NCBI GenBank assembly: GCA_003649915.1
Contig: QMTG01000004.1
Span: 1-18,840, forward strand
Source of the DNA: Thermoplasmata archaeon
Lineage (GTDB): Archaea > Thermoplasmatota > Thermoplasmata > B31-G17
Direction of reading: 5' to 3'
Length of the DNA: 18,840 nucleotides
Shown: piece after piece, positions 1 through 7,045 of the stretch
Layout of the letters: each line of letters starts with the position of its first letter
Position numbering within the stretch: position 1 is the stretch's first letter
Notes under the pieces: model-generated
Told to the model about the DNA's origin: nothing
Database searches by the model: none
Seen by the model: only the letters and a program-made list of their open reading frames with translations
Made by a program: the position numbers and the translations under genes

Positions 1-294
1 ATATCCTCGTACTATGGCTCGGAAGAGGTCAAGGCTATAATAAACCTGAACGTGGAAACGAAGGACGTGGACACAATTGCAAGAAAAATATCGGAGTATG
101 ATGAAATCATGGACGTATATTTGGTTACAGGAGACATAGACATCATTGCAAAGGCCAAGTTCAAGAACTACGATGAATTGAAGAAGTTTGTTGTTGAGAA
201 ACTTGCAACAATCTCGGGGATTAAGGATACAATAACAATGATGGTTGTGACAACGTATAAAGAAAGCGGAGAAAAGGCTGAGAAAAAGGAGTAA
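1..294 (+). CDS. Lrp/AsnC-type ligand-binding (RAM) domain protein, 5' end outside window
   Basis: The reading frame is open from base 1 to the TAA at 292-294, so the gene begins left of the window. The visible 97 residues match the C-terminal alpha-beta RAM domain of Lrp/AsnC transcription factors: a strand (KAIINLNVE), a helix of about 15 residues, the family hallmark DVYLVTGDIDIIAKAKF, a second helix (DELKKFVVEKLATI) and a closing strand (TITMMVVTTYKE). In that family this domain binds small effectors, often amino acids, and drives oligomerisation. The tail is charged (ESGEKAEKKE). Whether a helix-turn-helix lies upstream or this is a stand-alone RAM protein cannot be seen. The GTG at 52 falls inside the first strand of the fold and is an unlikely start. 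Confidence 0.8.
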   Translation: MSSYYGSEEVKAIINLNVETKDVDTIARKISEYDEIMDVYLVTGDIDIIAKAKFKNYDELKKFVVEKLATISGIKDTITMMVVTTYKESGEKAEKKE

Positions 295-362
295 ACGACC
301 ACAAAAATACAAGAAAAAAGCATCAGTTGTAATTCTCATTATTTTTTGCATTTCTCGCCAAA

Positions 363-974
363 TCAGTGCTCACGCTTAGGCTTTTTAGTAGTCTTTAATA
401 CAAGGGGTGTTATGAATAGTGCAATAATTGCTAAGCATATTGGTATCCATATTGTTGGCAGAGGTCTTTGAGTACTTGGACCTGGGGATGGTGTGGAGGA
501 ATTGTCTTCTCTAGGCATTATTTGGATGCTAAACTTACTCCCAGATGTGCCCTTCTGCGAATTCACAGGAACATCACCAACATATGATATCTCTGTAATG
601 TTTATCGTATAGGTCACATTGTAATGCCCTGGGGTAATATTAAGCGGTACATAAACTGTTATAGTGAAGTTTGCGTTTTCACCATCGCTTAGTATGAAAT
701 GTGTGGGCGCAACTGTTGCAGGCCATGTTGTGCTGGAGTTATCAACCTCAAGATATACCTCGGTCTTTGTACCCGTGTTATCAATCTCGCCCGGGATATG
801 CACTTCATCGCCCGGATATGCATTATCCTTATCTGGATTGTCAATAAATATGCCAATCTGACCGCCACAGGCTGGTTTTGAAATAAATAATATAAAAATA
901 AATAAAAGCAATAAAGACGTAAAGACTCTATAGGCTTCGTGTTGTTTGTTGGTGCTGAGGTGTATCATAGGCAT
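363..974 (-). CDS. Signal-peptide, C-terminally membrane-anchored surface protein with Ig-like ectodomain
   Basis: I do not recognise a specific family. The 203-residue protein has a hydrophobic signal segment at residues 17-33 (VFTSLLLLFIFILFISK). A beta-rich ectodomain of about 110 residues follows, resembling CARDB/NEW3-type Ig-like folds (GEIDNTGTKTEVYLEVDN, then VPLNITPGHYNVTYTINIT). It has several N-glycosylation sequons (NSS, NFT, NIT, NVT). A Ser/Pro-rich linker (STPSPGPSTQRPLP) leads to one C-terminal transmembrane helix (about 174-194) and a short basic tail. It is probably a single-pass protein displayed outside the cell. The ATG at 974 lies about 24 nt after a good TATA box and has no SD, so the transcript is probably leaderless. 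The gene stands alone, converging on the Lrp-type gene. Confidence 0.75.
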   Translation of the reverse strand: MPMIHLSTNKQHEAYRVFTSLLLLFIFILFISKPACGGQIGIFIDNPDKDNAYPGDEVHIPGEIDNTGTKTEVYLEVDNSSTTWPATVAPTHFILSDGENANFTITVYVPLNITPGHYNVTYTINITEISYVGDVPVNSQKGTSGSKFSIQIMPREDNSSTPSPGPSTQRPLPTIWIPICLAIIALFITPLVLKTTKKPKREH

Positions 975-997
975 ACTATCATTATTCCAAACATTCC

Positions 998-1010
998 TTT
1001 ATATAGTTTA
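998..1010 (-). promoter_or_regulatory. TATA box of the small surface-protein gene
   Basis: The minus strand reads TAAACTATATAAA, a close match to the archaeal TATA element. Its centre is about 30 nt before the ATG at 974, which places transcription start at or a few bases before the start codon. Confidence 0.6.
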
Positions 1011-1160
1011 CGAACCAGTCAAAGGATGTCGTTCCTGCGAAAATATCAGCCAATCAATTGTATGCCACAGTATTTCCTGCACATGCTGTATCTCCTATCA
1101 CATCAAAATCCCACGACATTCAAATCTCCCGCTCATAGCCACTCAATTATCACTCATAAA

Positions 1161-1246
1161 CGCGGGGAGGGAGATTTGAACTCCCGCGGCACAAATGCGC
1201 CAGTGGGTTAGCAACCCACCGCCCTACCCGGCTAGGCCATCCCCGC
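1161..1246 (-). tRNA. tRNA-Ser(GCU)
   Basis: The 86-nt minus-strand sequence folds as a class II tRNA. The acceptor stem GCGGGGA pairs with TCCCCGC and is followed by discriminator G, as expected for serine. The D arm has a GCC/GGC stem. The anticodon stem GTGGG/CCCAC encloses loop TTGCTAA, giving anticodon GCT (plus-strand bases 1210-1212), which reads AGC and AGU. The long variable arm has a GGCGC/GTGCC stem, and the T arm is GGGAG-TTCAAAT-CTCCC. No CCA is encoded and no intron is present. The long variable arm and the anticodon together identify tRNA-Ser. Confidence 0.97.
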
Positions 1247-1280
1247 ACTCCGACGTGATACTATATCTCTATCCCATACC

Positions 1281-1290
1281 CATATAAACA
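1281..1290 (-). promoter_or_regulatory. Probable TATA box of tRNA-Ser
   Basis: The minus strand reads TGTTTATATG, centred about 40 nt upstream of the tRNA 5' end. This leaves room for a short leader of about 12 nt, to be removed by RNase P. Confidence 0.45.
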
Positions 1291-1324
1291 CAATGGTAAT
1301 ATAAGGCTATCGCTCTAACACTAT

Positions 1325-1597
1325 TCAATATCTCACCTCAAACCCCCTTTCGCCCTTTGGCTCTTCCCACTTTATATCCACGCCTGTAACCACAGCATAT
1401 GGTTGCTCTTCCCTGCATCTTCGTATTAATTCCTCCACAGCGTCCTTTTCTCCCTCAAAAATTGCCTCTACAGTACCATCTGGGAGATTTTTTACCCAAC
1501 CATTAACGCCCAACTCTCTCGCCCATAACCTAGTGTGATGGCGGAAAAACACCCCCTGCACCCTTCCGCTGAATATCAGGTGGGCGCGGACAATCAT
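1325..1597 (-). CDS. acyP: Acylphosphatase
   Basis: Acylphosphatase (EC 3.6.1.7) hydrolyses acyl phosphates such as acetyl phosphate to a carboxylate and phosphate in the cytoplasm. The protein is 90 residues, the usual family size, with the full signature: GRVQGVFFR (catalytic Arg19) and LGVNGWVKNLPDGTVEA (catalytic Asn37). It ends GERGFEVRY, like other family members. I chose the ATG at 1597 because archaeal homologues start MxVRAHL and because a TATA box lies 20 nt upstream, giving a leaderless transcript. An upstream in-frame TTG at 1612 would add five residues (MHRIT) and lies inside the expected spacer. The gene follows the small zinc protein on the same strand but seems to have its own promoter. 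Confidence 0.93.
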   Translation of the reverse strand: MIVRAHLIFSGRVQGVFFRHHTRLWARELGVNGWVKNLPDGTVEAIFEGEKDAVEELIRRCREEQPYAVVTGVDIKWEEPKGERGFEVRY

Positions 1598-1617
1598 GGT
1601 TATGCGATGCAATGCAA

Positions 1618-1627
1618 GATTTAAAAA
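1618..1627 (-). promoter_or_regulatory. TATA box of acyP
   Basis: The minus strand reads TTTTTAAATC, ending 20 nt before the ATG at 1597. That spacing is expected for leaderless initiation. The box lies just before the TAA of the upstream gene (1629-1631) and its flank overlaps that stop. Confidence 0.55.
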
Positions 1628-1628
1628 T

Positions 1629-1823
1629 TTATCTCCAAGTAAGCCTCTCTAATTCTCTCTCCTTTTTTGTTGCCTTTTTGAACTCTTTGTAGTGCTTCTT
1701 GCATATATGTACACGCCTTCCTTCAGCCTTGACCCTTCCTCCAAAAACTTCCACGGCTTTTTTTCGCGATATTGATTTTACCGCCTTTTCATTACAGCCC
1801 GATATCTGGCAGGTCTCCTCCAT
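1629..1823 (-). CDS. Small basic Cys/His-rich protein, probable zinc binding
   Basis: This 64-residue protein is of unknown function. Cys5 and Cys10 (CQISGC) and Cys41/His44 (CKKH) form a C-x4-C...C-x2-H set that could hold one zinc ion. The rest is strongly basic (SRKKAVEVFGGRVKAEGRRVHIC) with a charged C-terminal helix (KKATKKERELERLTWR). Such proteins often bind nucleic acid or ribosomes, but nothing here proves that. A TATA box lies 19 nt upstream of the ATG at 1823, so the transcript is probably leaderless. The gene is divergent from mre11 with only about 80 bp between start codons. Confidence 0.75.
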   Translation of the reverse strand: MEETCQISGCNEKAVKSISRKKAVEVFGGRVKAEGRRVHICKKHYKEFKKATKKERELERLTWR

Positions 1824-1842
1824 GGCATGAAAATATCACTTT

Positions 1843-1854
1843 TATCTATAAGTT
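1843..1854 (-). promoter_or_regulatory. TATA box of the small zinc-protein gene
   Basis: The minus strand reads AACTTATAGATA, ending about 19 nt before the ATG at 1823. It is back-to-back with the mre11 TATA box. Confidence 0.5.
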
Positions 1855-1865
1855 TTTTGATGGGC

Positions 1866-1876
1866 ACATTTAAATC
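1866..1876 (+). promoter_or_regulatory. TATA box of the mre11-rad50 operon
   Basis: CATTTAAATC on the plus strand is centred near 1872. It predicts a transcription start near 1897, about 7 nt before the mre11 ATG at 1904. Only about 12 bp separate it from the divergent TATA box, so transcription factor binding on the two sides could interfere. Confidence 0.5.
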
Positions 1877-1903
1877 TTGGGTTCGTATTATGGAAGAATT
1901 GGT

Positions 1904-3013
1904 ATGAGAATACTTCACATGGCTGATACGCACCTCGGATACAGCGCATATTATAGGGTTACAGAGGAGGGATACAATCAAAGGGAGGTAGATGTATATA
2001 AGGCATTTGAACAAGCGATAGACATAGCTATTCGCGAAAAAGTGGATGCTGTGGTACATGCAGGCGATTTGTTCGATAAGCCTAGACCGAACAATAGAGC
2101 GATTCACGTTGCAATGAAAAATATTGCTAGGCTTGGTGATGAAGATATACCGTTTATCATCGTTTCGGGCAACCACTCTACCCCCAAACTAAGAGAAACT
2201 GGCAGCATATTTAGAATTTTTGAAGTTTTTGACCACGTGTATGCGGCATACAGGGGCAAGTATGAGGTTTTTGAGGTGTGTGATGCCCATATTCACGCCG
2301 TTCCTCACTCTTTTGGTGATCAGTTTACTCGTGAATTGAGCAAGATATCTCCAAGGAAAGGCTTGAATATTGCGGTTGTGCATGGAGGATTTGTGGGGTT
2401 TAGGGTTTTTTCCATGAACGAATTCGGTGAAGCAATCTTCAACTCCCTATCATATTTTGATGGTATGGATTACACAGCCCTTGGTCACTATCACAATTAT
2501 TCCATGGTATCTGATAGAATTTACTACTCGGGTTCAACAGAAAGGTTTAGTTTCGCAGACGCTGGTGTTGATAAAGGAGTGATTATTGTAGATGTCGAGA
2601 GTGGACGCACAAAATTTGTAAAGATTGATATCAGGGAGATGATTGATTTACCCCCAATTGATTGCAAAAATATGCTCATTGCTGATCTTATGGATGCAAT
2701 AAAGGAAATTTCGGAAAGGGAAGACTTTTCTGGAAAGATTGTACGTCTAAGGCTAAAAAATGTCCAACTCAATGTATGGAAAAATCTTAACATATCGAAA
2801 ATTAGGGCGAGATTTTCCGATGCCCTGCACTTTGAATTATTGCCCACAATACTGCACGAAAGTATTGAGATAGAGACTGGTAGTGCGTCCATTGGTCCAC
2901 TGGAAGAGGAGTTTGAATCCTTTATAAAGAATTATCCAGTGGAGGGTCTTAATAAGGACAAGATGAGAAGAATGGTTATTGAATACATGAGGAGGGGCGA
3001 GGTTGAGGATTAA
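1904..3013 (+). CDS. mre11: DNA double-strand-break repair nuclease Mre11
   Basis: Mre11 is the Mn-dependent 3'-5' exonuclease and endonuclease subunit of the Mre11-Rad50 complex, which processes broken DNA ends. The phosphoesterase motifs are intact over residues 1-200: MADTHLGY (Asp8, His10), VHAGDLFD (Asp55), VSGNHSTPK (Asn90, His91), VVHGG (His160) and ALGHYHNYS (His195, His197). The following 170 residues hold the capping domain and the C-terminal Rad50-binding helices. I chose the ATG at 1904 (MRILHMADTH) because homologues start immediately before the first motif. The TTG at 1877 would add nine residues and would lie upstream of the predicted transcription start. At 369 residues it is near the usual archaeal size. 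It overlaps rad50 by 11 bp. No herA or nurA, frequent archaeal partners, is adjacent. Confidence 0.97.
   Translation: MRILHMADTHLGYSAYYRVTEEGYNQREVDVYKAFEQAIDIAIREKVDAVVHAGDLFDKPRPNNRAIHVAMKNIARLGDEDIPFIIVSGNHSTPKLRETGSIFRIFEVFDHVYAAYRGKYEVFEVCDAHIHAVPHSFGDQFTRELSKISPRKGLNIAVVHGGFVGFRVFSMNEFGEAIFNSLSYFDGMDYTALGHYHNYSMVSDRIYYSGSTERFSFADAGVDKGVIIVDVESGRTKFVKIDIREMIDLPPIDCKNMLIADLMDAIKEISEREDFSGKIVRLRLKNVQLNVWKNLNISKIRARFSDALHFELLPTILHESIEIETGSASIGPLEEEFESFIKNYPVEGLNKDKMRRMVIEYMRRGEVED
2991..2995 (+). promoter_or_regulatory. Shine-Dalgarno site selecting the rad50 TTG start
   Basis: GGAGG lies inside the 3' end of mre11, seven bases before TTG at 3003. No ATG or GTG with comparable spacing agrees with the conserved Rad50 N-terminus. 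Confidence 0.7.
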
Positions 3014-5432
3014 AAAAGTTGCGCTTAAGAATTATCGCAAGTTTAAGGACACAGTCTTAGAATTTCCAGCAGGTGTGATAGGAATATTAGGCCCCAACGG
3101 TGTGGGAAAAAGCAGCATGATGGAGGCAATAGCATGGGCGCTCTTTGGGAATGAAAGGGAAATTGTGAGAACAAAAAAGGAGGATATTATACGTTCTGGC
3201 GCGCTTCCCGGTGATAAATGCAGGGTGGAAGTACACTTTGAGTATGCAGAAAATGACTATATTGTGTGGAGAGAGATGAAAAATCGCACATATGCTGTAG
3301 ATGCTGCTGTTTACGAAAATGGCATATGCAAGGCAAGGGGCGGAGAAAAAACCACAGAGTACATCAAAAAATTGCTGGGAACAGACTATAGAACGTTTAG
3401 CATATCCGTATACGCCAGACAAAACGATCTTGGTGCCTTCTCAGCCCTTAAGCCTGCTGAAAGAAAAGAGAGAATAATAAGGCTCTTGGGGATTGATCGG
3501 GTGGATAGGGTTATAAAGAAAATCAGGGAGGAAAGAAATAAACTAAGGGAAAAGATTAAAGGTGCCGAAGCAGGACTTTTGTCTGATGAGGAGGCTACCC
3601 TGCTCAAAAAAACTATCGAGGATGGAAAAAATAGGCTGGAGGCATTAGCAAAAAAAACCGAGGAAATCACAAGAAGGATTAAAGATGCCGAGGCTCATGT
3701 GAATAGTTTGAGAAAGAGGCTTGATGTGCTGAGGACAGCGAGGAAGGAGTACTATGAACTGCTGGAAAGAAAAAAAGGTGTTGAGGAGCAGATTGCAAGA
3801 TTGAAGGGGAGAATGAACAGACTTGTTGAGGAATTAGAAGATATAAAGAGTGCAAGGGAAAAAATGGAGGCGCTGCATGATTATGAGGTGGAGTACATAA
3901 ATCTTATGGAAATAAAAAGCCAAATGGAAGATGCAAGGGCAAAGCGCGTTGCTGTTGACCGAATCATGAATGAGATTGCGGAGAGAAGGGATGAAATTAG
4001 TAGGCTGGCAGAGGAGCGGGCCGAGTGCGATAAAGTGCTGGCGGAAGAGAATGAGATAAAGAGTAAAATGGAGAGATTGGCAGAAGAGATTGAGCGAATC
4101 AGGAGAAAGTGCGAAGAACTAAGGGATGTGCTTGAGGGCATTAGAGGAAGAATTTTAATTGCCACAGAAAGATGGGAGGAGGCGAAAAAGCACAGGGAGG
4201 AGATTGAAAGGCTTGGACCAGAAGGTGTATGCCCTCTCTGTAAACGACCACTCGGTGATCATTATCATGCACTTTTGAAAATGCTCAATAACGATATGAG
4301 GAATTTCGATGCTGAAAAGGAGAAGGAGATGGAAATGGAAAAGAGGATTGCTGAGCAGATTGAAACGCTGAGAAAACAGGAGAACGACCTTACCAACGTT
4401 CTTCGGGAGTGCGATAGCAGGATTGCATTTATTGAGAGGACAAAGGCTAAAAGCGAGGAATTGAGGCGAAGGATTGAGGATTATAGGCAAAGGATTGAAA
4501 GTCTAGAAAAGGAGCTAAAGAAGTATGGGGAAGTGTGCTTTGATGAGGAGGAATACGAGAATGTGTGCCGAAGGGTTGAAGAATACAGGAAAAAGCACGA
4601 GGAATATCTTACTCTTAAAAGAGTCGTTGATAGGGAGGGAATTGTCAGGGGCGAGATTGAGAAAATAAAAAGCGAGATTGATAAGGGAAAGAGCTCTATT
4701 CAGGAAATTGAAAAGAGAGTGACTAAACTAGGCTTTAATGAGGACGAGTATAGTCGAGTTGAAGAAGAGTTGCGAGAGGCTGTTGACGCCCTTCACAACC
4801 TTGAAATTGAAAGGGAAAAAGTTGAGAAGGAGAAGGAGGTTGTGGGTGCGGAGATTGAGCACGCAGAAAAAACCCTAAAGAAAAACGATGAAATTTTGAA
4901 GAAAATAAATGAAATGAGGGATGAGCTTTTGTACCTGGAGGTTCTTGTTGGAGAAAGGGACGAAGGGCTTCTTCCATCCTTCAGGCGCTATTTAATATCA
5001 AGAATCAGACCTGCACTGATGGACTATACCTCTTCAATATTATCAAGCCTTACAGGCGGAATGTTCAGTGATGTTGAGATTGACGAAGACTACGGCATGA
5101 AAATTTGCGAGGACGGTGTTTATTATCCAGTGGATAGGTTTTCAGGAGGACAAAAAGACAGGGCAAACCTGAGCCTGCGCATCGCCATCTCCCGCCTTCT
5201 TGCGGAAAGAAGTGGGCATATGTTCAACTTCATAGTACTGGATGAAGTTTTCGGCTCTCAAGATGAAGAGGGAAGGAGAAATATAATGGATGTTCTTCAG
5301 GGTCTCTCCACACACTTCAAACAAATATTTATAATAACGCACATAGAAGATCTCAAAGAGTATATGCCTGTTGTAGTCGAGGTTTTTGTGGATGAGCAGG
5401 GGATAAGTAGGGCAAGGCTTGTACGTCATTGA
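3003..5432 (+). CDS. rad50: DNA double-strand-break repair ATPase Rad50
   Basis: Rad50 is the SMC-like ATPase that tethers DNA ends and gates the Mre11 nuclease. The 809-residue protein shows the complete layout: N-terminal lobe with Walker A GPNGVGKS (30-37), a Q-loop region near ARQNDLGAF (138-146), an antiparallel coiled coil of Glu/Lys/Arg-rich heptads (about 170-400 and 425-645), a zinc hook CPLC (Cys410, Cys413) at its apex, then the C-terminal lobe with signature FSGGQKDR (713-720), Walker B FIVLDEVF (Asp747, Glu748), D-loop GSQDEEGR and switch His780 (IITH). Translation starts at TTG 3003 (MRIKKVALKN), preceded by GGAGG, so it is coupled to mre11. The coils are somewhat short but within the archaeal range. 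All catalytic residues are present. Confidence 0.97.
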   Translation: MRIKKVALKNYRKFKDTVLEFPAGVIGILGPNGVGKSSMMEAIAWALFGNEREIVRTKKEDIIRSGALPGDKCRVEVHFEYAENDYIVWREMKNRTYAVDAAVYENGICKARGGEKTTEYIKKLLGTDYRTFSISVYARQNDLGAFSALKPAERKERIIRLLGIDRVDRVIKKIREERNKLREKIKGAEAGLLSDEEATLLKKTIEDGKNRLEALAKKTEEITRRIKDAEAHVNSLRKRLDVLRTARKEYYELLERKKGVEEQIARLKGRMNRLVEELEDIKSAREKMEALHDYEVEYINLMEIKSQMEDARAKRVAVDRIMNEIAERRDEISRLAEERAECDKVLAEENEIKSKMERLAEEIERIRRKCEELRDVLEGIRGRILIATERWEEAKKHREEIERLGPEGVCPLCKRPLGDHYHALLKMLNNDMRNFDAEKEKEMEMEKRIAEQIETLRKQENDLTNVLRECDSRIAFIERTKAKSEELRRRIEDYRQRIESLEKELKKYGEVCFDEEEYENVCRRVEEYRKKHEEYLTLKRVVDREGIVRGEIEKIKSEIDKGKSSIQEIEKRVTKLGFNEDEYSRVEEELREAVDALHNLEIEREKVEKEKEVVGAEIEHAEKTLKKNDEILKKINEMRDELLYLEVLVGERDEGLLPSFRRYLISRIRPALMDYTSSILSSLTGGMFSDVEIDEDYGMKICEDGVYYPVDRFSGGQKDRANLSLRIAISRLLAERSGHMFNFIVLDEVFGSQDEEGRRNIMDVLQGLSTHFKQIFIITHIEDLKEYMPVVVEVFVDEQGISRARLVRH

Positions 5433-5471
5433 GTTTGTGCTATTGTTCCTTTGCATCTCCTGATGTGCTCC

Positions 5472-5498
5472 ATATTGCACGGGTATGATATTGCACGG
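5472..5498. repeat. Tandem direct repeat ATATTGCACGG
   Basis: The 11-bp unit occurs perfectly at 5472-5482 and 5488-5498, a 16-bp period, about 40 bp after the rad50 stop. Its role is unknown. It could be a chance duplication or a paired protein-binding site. Confidence 0.45.
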
Positions 5499-5589
5499 AT
5501 ATTAGGGCTGTGTAAGGCAATATGGGGAGTATAATAAAAAATATTGATGTTGTGGTCTTGGTGGTCTTATACCATCATGCTTTTGTAAA

Positions 5590-5623
5590 TTCTCAATAAT
5601 GCAGGGTATTATTATTGGGAGAA
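5590..5623. other. Inverted repeat in the rad50/hydA convergent gap
   Basis: Perfect 7-bp arms CAATAAT (5594-5600) and ATTATTG (5611-5617) flank a 10-nt loop. After a 2-base bulge the outer TTCT and AGAA bases also pair. The position fits a bidirectional transcript end or processing hairpin. The AT-rich stem is weak at high temperature, so the role is uncertain. Confidence 0.35.
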
Positions 5624-5683
5624 CTCTAAGCATAGATTAAAGCGTATAGAAAATGGCCAATACCTGTTTATAATTTGTGGCAG

Positions 5684-7045
5684 TTATTTATAACCAATAC
5701 TTGTACGAATTGCGTGAACAGCGCATGATAAACACGGATCATAGCACCTTATTGCTTTCATGGCTTCTTTGACCGAATTTGGGTCGTATTTCTCTCCCAC
5801 CATATTAGCTTTCAGAGTATTTTCTATGTCCTCAGCATTCACAGCAGTCGGTGTGATAATTCTTGCCCACGAGATTCTATCATCACTTATCGCAAAGTGA
5901 TAAACAAGCACCCCCCTCGGTGCTTCACTCAAACATATTCCCTCCCCCGTATCATGCTTTGGTCGTGCACGGTCTTTGCTTGAAATTAGGGAATCAATTT
6001 CATGCATGAATCTTTTTCCTTCTAGTGATTTGCTACTGAGATCATCAATCAAATCAATAAGTACGCCTGAGTAGTGTATGCTCTCAACACACCTTGCGAT
6101 GTTTATATCCCATACTTTTGTGCTACCCAGCGATAAACCGTATTCCTTCATTGCACTCTTAGTACAAAGCAACACTCTCGCCATGGGGCCAACTAGTGTG
6201 CTTCTTTCCATCACTCTCCATCTTTTTCTCCCGTACACTTCTCTCATGCTGTACGCATTCCCATATTCCATAGCATCTATGATATTCACATTGTTTGCAT
6301 TATATTTACTTTCTTCATAGCATCCATTCATAGTGCCCTGCCTAGCGTTATATTCGTTCCCTCTTGCTGCATCTTTTTTTTCACTATTGGCTATAGATAG
6401 GATTAATTTTTTTGCGTTCAGTACTCTATCTAAGCATGCAATCGTGCCACTCCTTTCCCACTCAAATGAGTGCTCAATAAAAACATCCAATAATCTTTCA
6501 AATCCTTTTTTTACATCAGCAGCCAATTCTCCAATCTTCCCGTAATTAACATGCTCTAAATATTTCCCATGAAAAAGTGTAGGATGAACAGAACGCCCAG
6601 CAAGCCGTGCCACAATTTCGTAAGTCTTATCACGCAAACCCATAACTTCGTGCTGTAATTTTTTATCCATATCAAGGATGCTCTCTACCCCCAAAGCGTC
6701 GGGCAGAGATAATACGCATAGATGTATTGCATGGCTTTGTAATATTCCTGCAATGCAGAGAGCCATATCGTACGCATTGGGCATGATAACCTCGCCTGAC
6801 AACGCGTTAAGTATTGCATACTTTGCCCCAAGCCCGTGGGCTATATAACATATGCCGCATATGCGCGATGCTAGCATTGGTGCATCAGATATGTGCTTTG
6901 CCACCAACAATTTTTCAAAAAATCTCTCACCCTCCCATATGATGAAATGCACATCATCTATAATATTTCCATCAAGCACCACTCGCATCAATGCATGTCC
7001 TTCAATTCTCGGAATTTCTGGGGCTTCAATCACCCATCTTGGCAA
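5684..7045 (-). CDS. hydA: Sulfhydrogenase alpha subunit ([NiFe] hydrogenase large subunit, group 3b)
   Basis: This subunit holds the NiFe(CN)2CO centre where H2 is made or split. Both nickel-binding motifs are intact: RICGICYIAH (Cys63, Cys66, His70) and DPCLSCAVH (Cys438, Cys441, His444). IPRIEGHA near the N-terminus and STLVGPMAR are further large-subunit landmarks. Nine residues (AIRTSIGYK) follow His444 and are the expected target of a maturation endopeptidase, which is not encoded here. At 453 residues it is slightly longer than the Pyrococcus homologue. The start is TTG at 7045, six bases after GAGGTGAT inside hydD. A GTG at 7033 overlapping the hydD stop lacks a properly spaced SD. 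It is last in the operon and overlaps hydD by 16 bp. Confidence 0.95.
   Translation of the reverse strand: MPRWVIEAPEIPRIEGHALMRVVLDGNIIDDVHFIIWEGERFFEKLLVAKHISDAPMLASRICGICYIAHGLGAKYAILNALSGEVIMPNAYDMALCIAGILQSHAIHLCVLSLPDALGVESILDMDKKLQHEVMGLRDKTYEIVARLAGRSVHPTLFHGKYLEHVNYGKIGELAADVKKGFERLLDVFIEHSFEWERSGTIACLDRVLNAKKLILSIANSEKKDAARGNEYNARQGTMNGCYEESKYNANNVNIIDAMEYGNAYSMREVYGRKRWRVMERSTLVGPMARVLLCTKSAMKEYGLSLGSTKVWDINIARCVESIHYSGVLIDLIDDLSSKSLEGKRFMHEIDSLISSKDRARPKHDTGEGICLSEAPRGVLVYHFAISDDRISWARIITPTAVNAEDIENTLKANMVGEKYDPNSVKEAMKAIRCYDPCLSCAVHAIRTSIGYK

Larger units (their letters stand above)
5433..5683. other. Convergent intergenic region between rad50 and hydA
   Basis: These 251 bp separate two operons that end toward each other. 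I see no ORF with a credible start and no tRNA-like fold. Two short structures stand out and are listed separately: a tandem 11-bp repeat (5472-5498) and an inverted repeat (5594-5617). There is also a repeated GGTCTTGGTGGTCTT stretch near 5554-5569. No long T run follows either stop codon, so the terminators are not obvious. Confidence 0.5.

Noticed and set aside
946..1211. Plus-strand open frames covering the tRNA and its downstream region
   Set aside because: They read through tRNA-Ser, lack start signals and show no protein-like features.
1877..1903. TTG at 1877 as the mre11 start
   Set aside because: It would add nine residues before the conserved MRILHMADTH start and lies upstream of the predicted transcript.
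1890..1907. Five-codon upstream frame (MEELV) whose TGA overlaps the mre11 ATG
   Set aside because: The predicted transcription start (about 1897) lies downstream of its ATG, so it is probably not transcribed.
3087..4977. Several open frames of 80-111 codons antisense to rad50
   Set aside because: They follow from purine-rich coiled-coil coding on the other strand, have Ser/Leu/Phe-rich translations, and overlap an intact conserved gene.
5450..5520. Possible C/D-box small RNA (TGATGT near 5461)
   Set aside because: No matching D box (CTGA) or internal C'/D' pair at the right spacing is visible.
7031..7033. GTG at 7033 as the hydA start, overlapping the hydD stop
   Set aside because: It has no SD at a usable distance, while TTG 7045 has GAGGTGAT six bases upstream.
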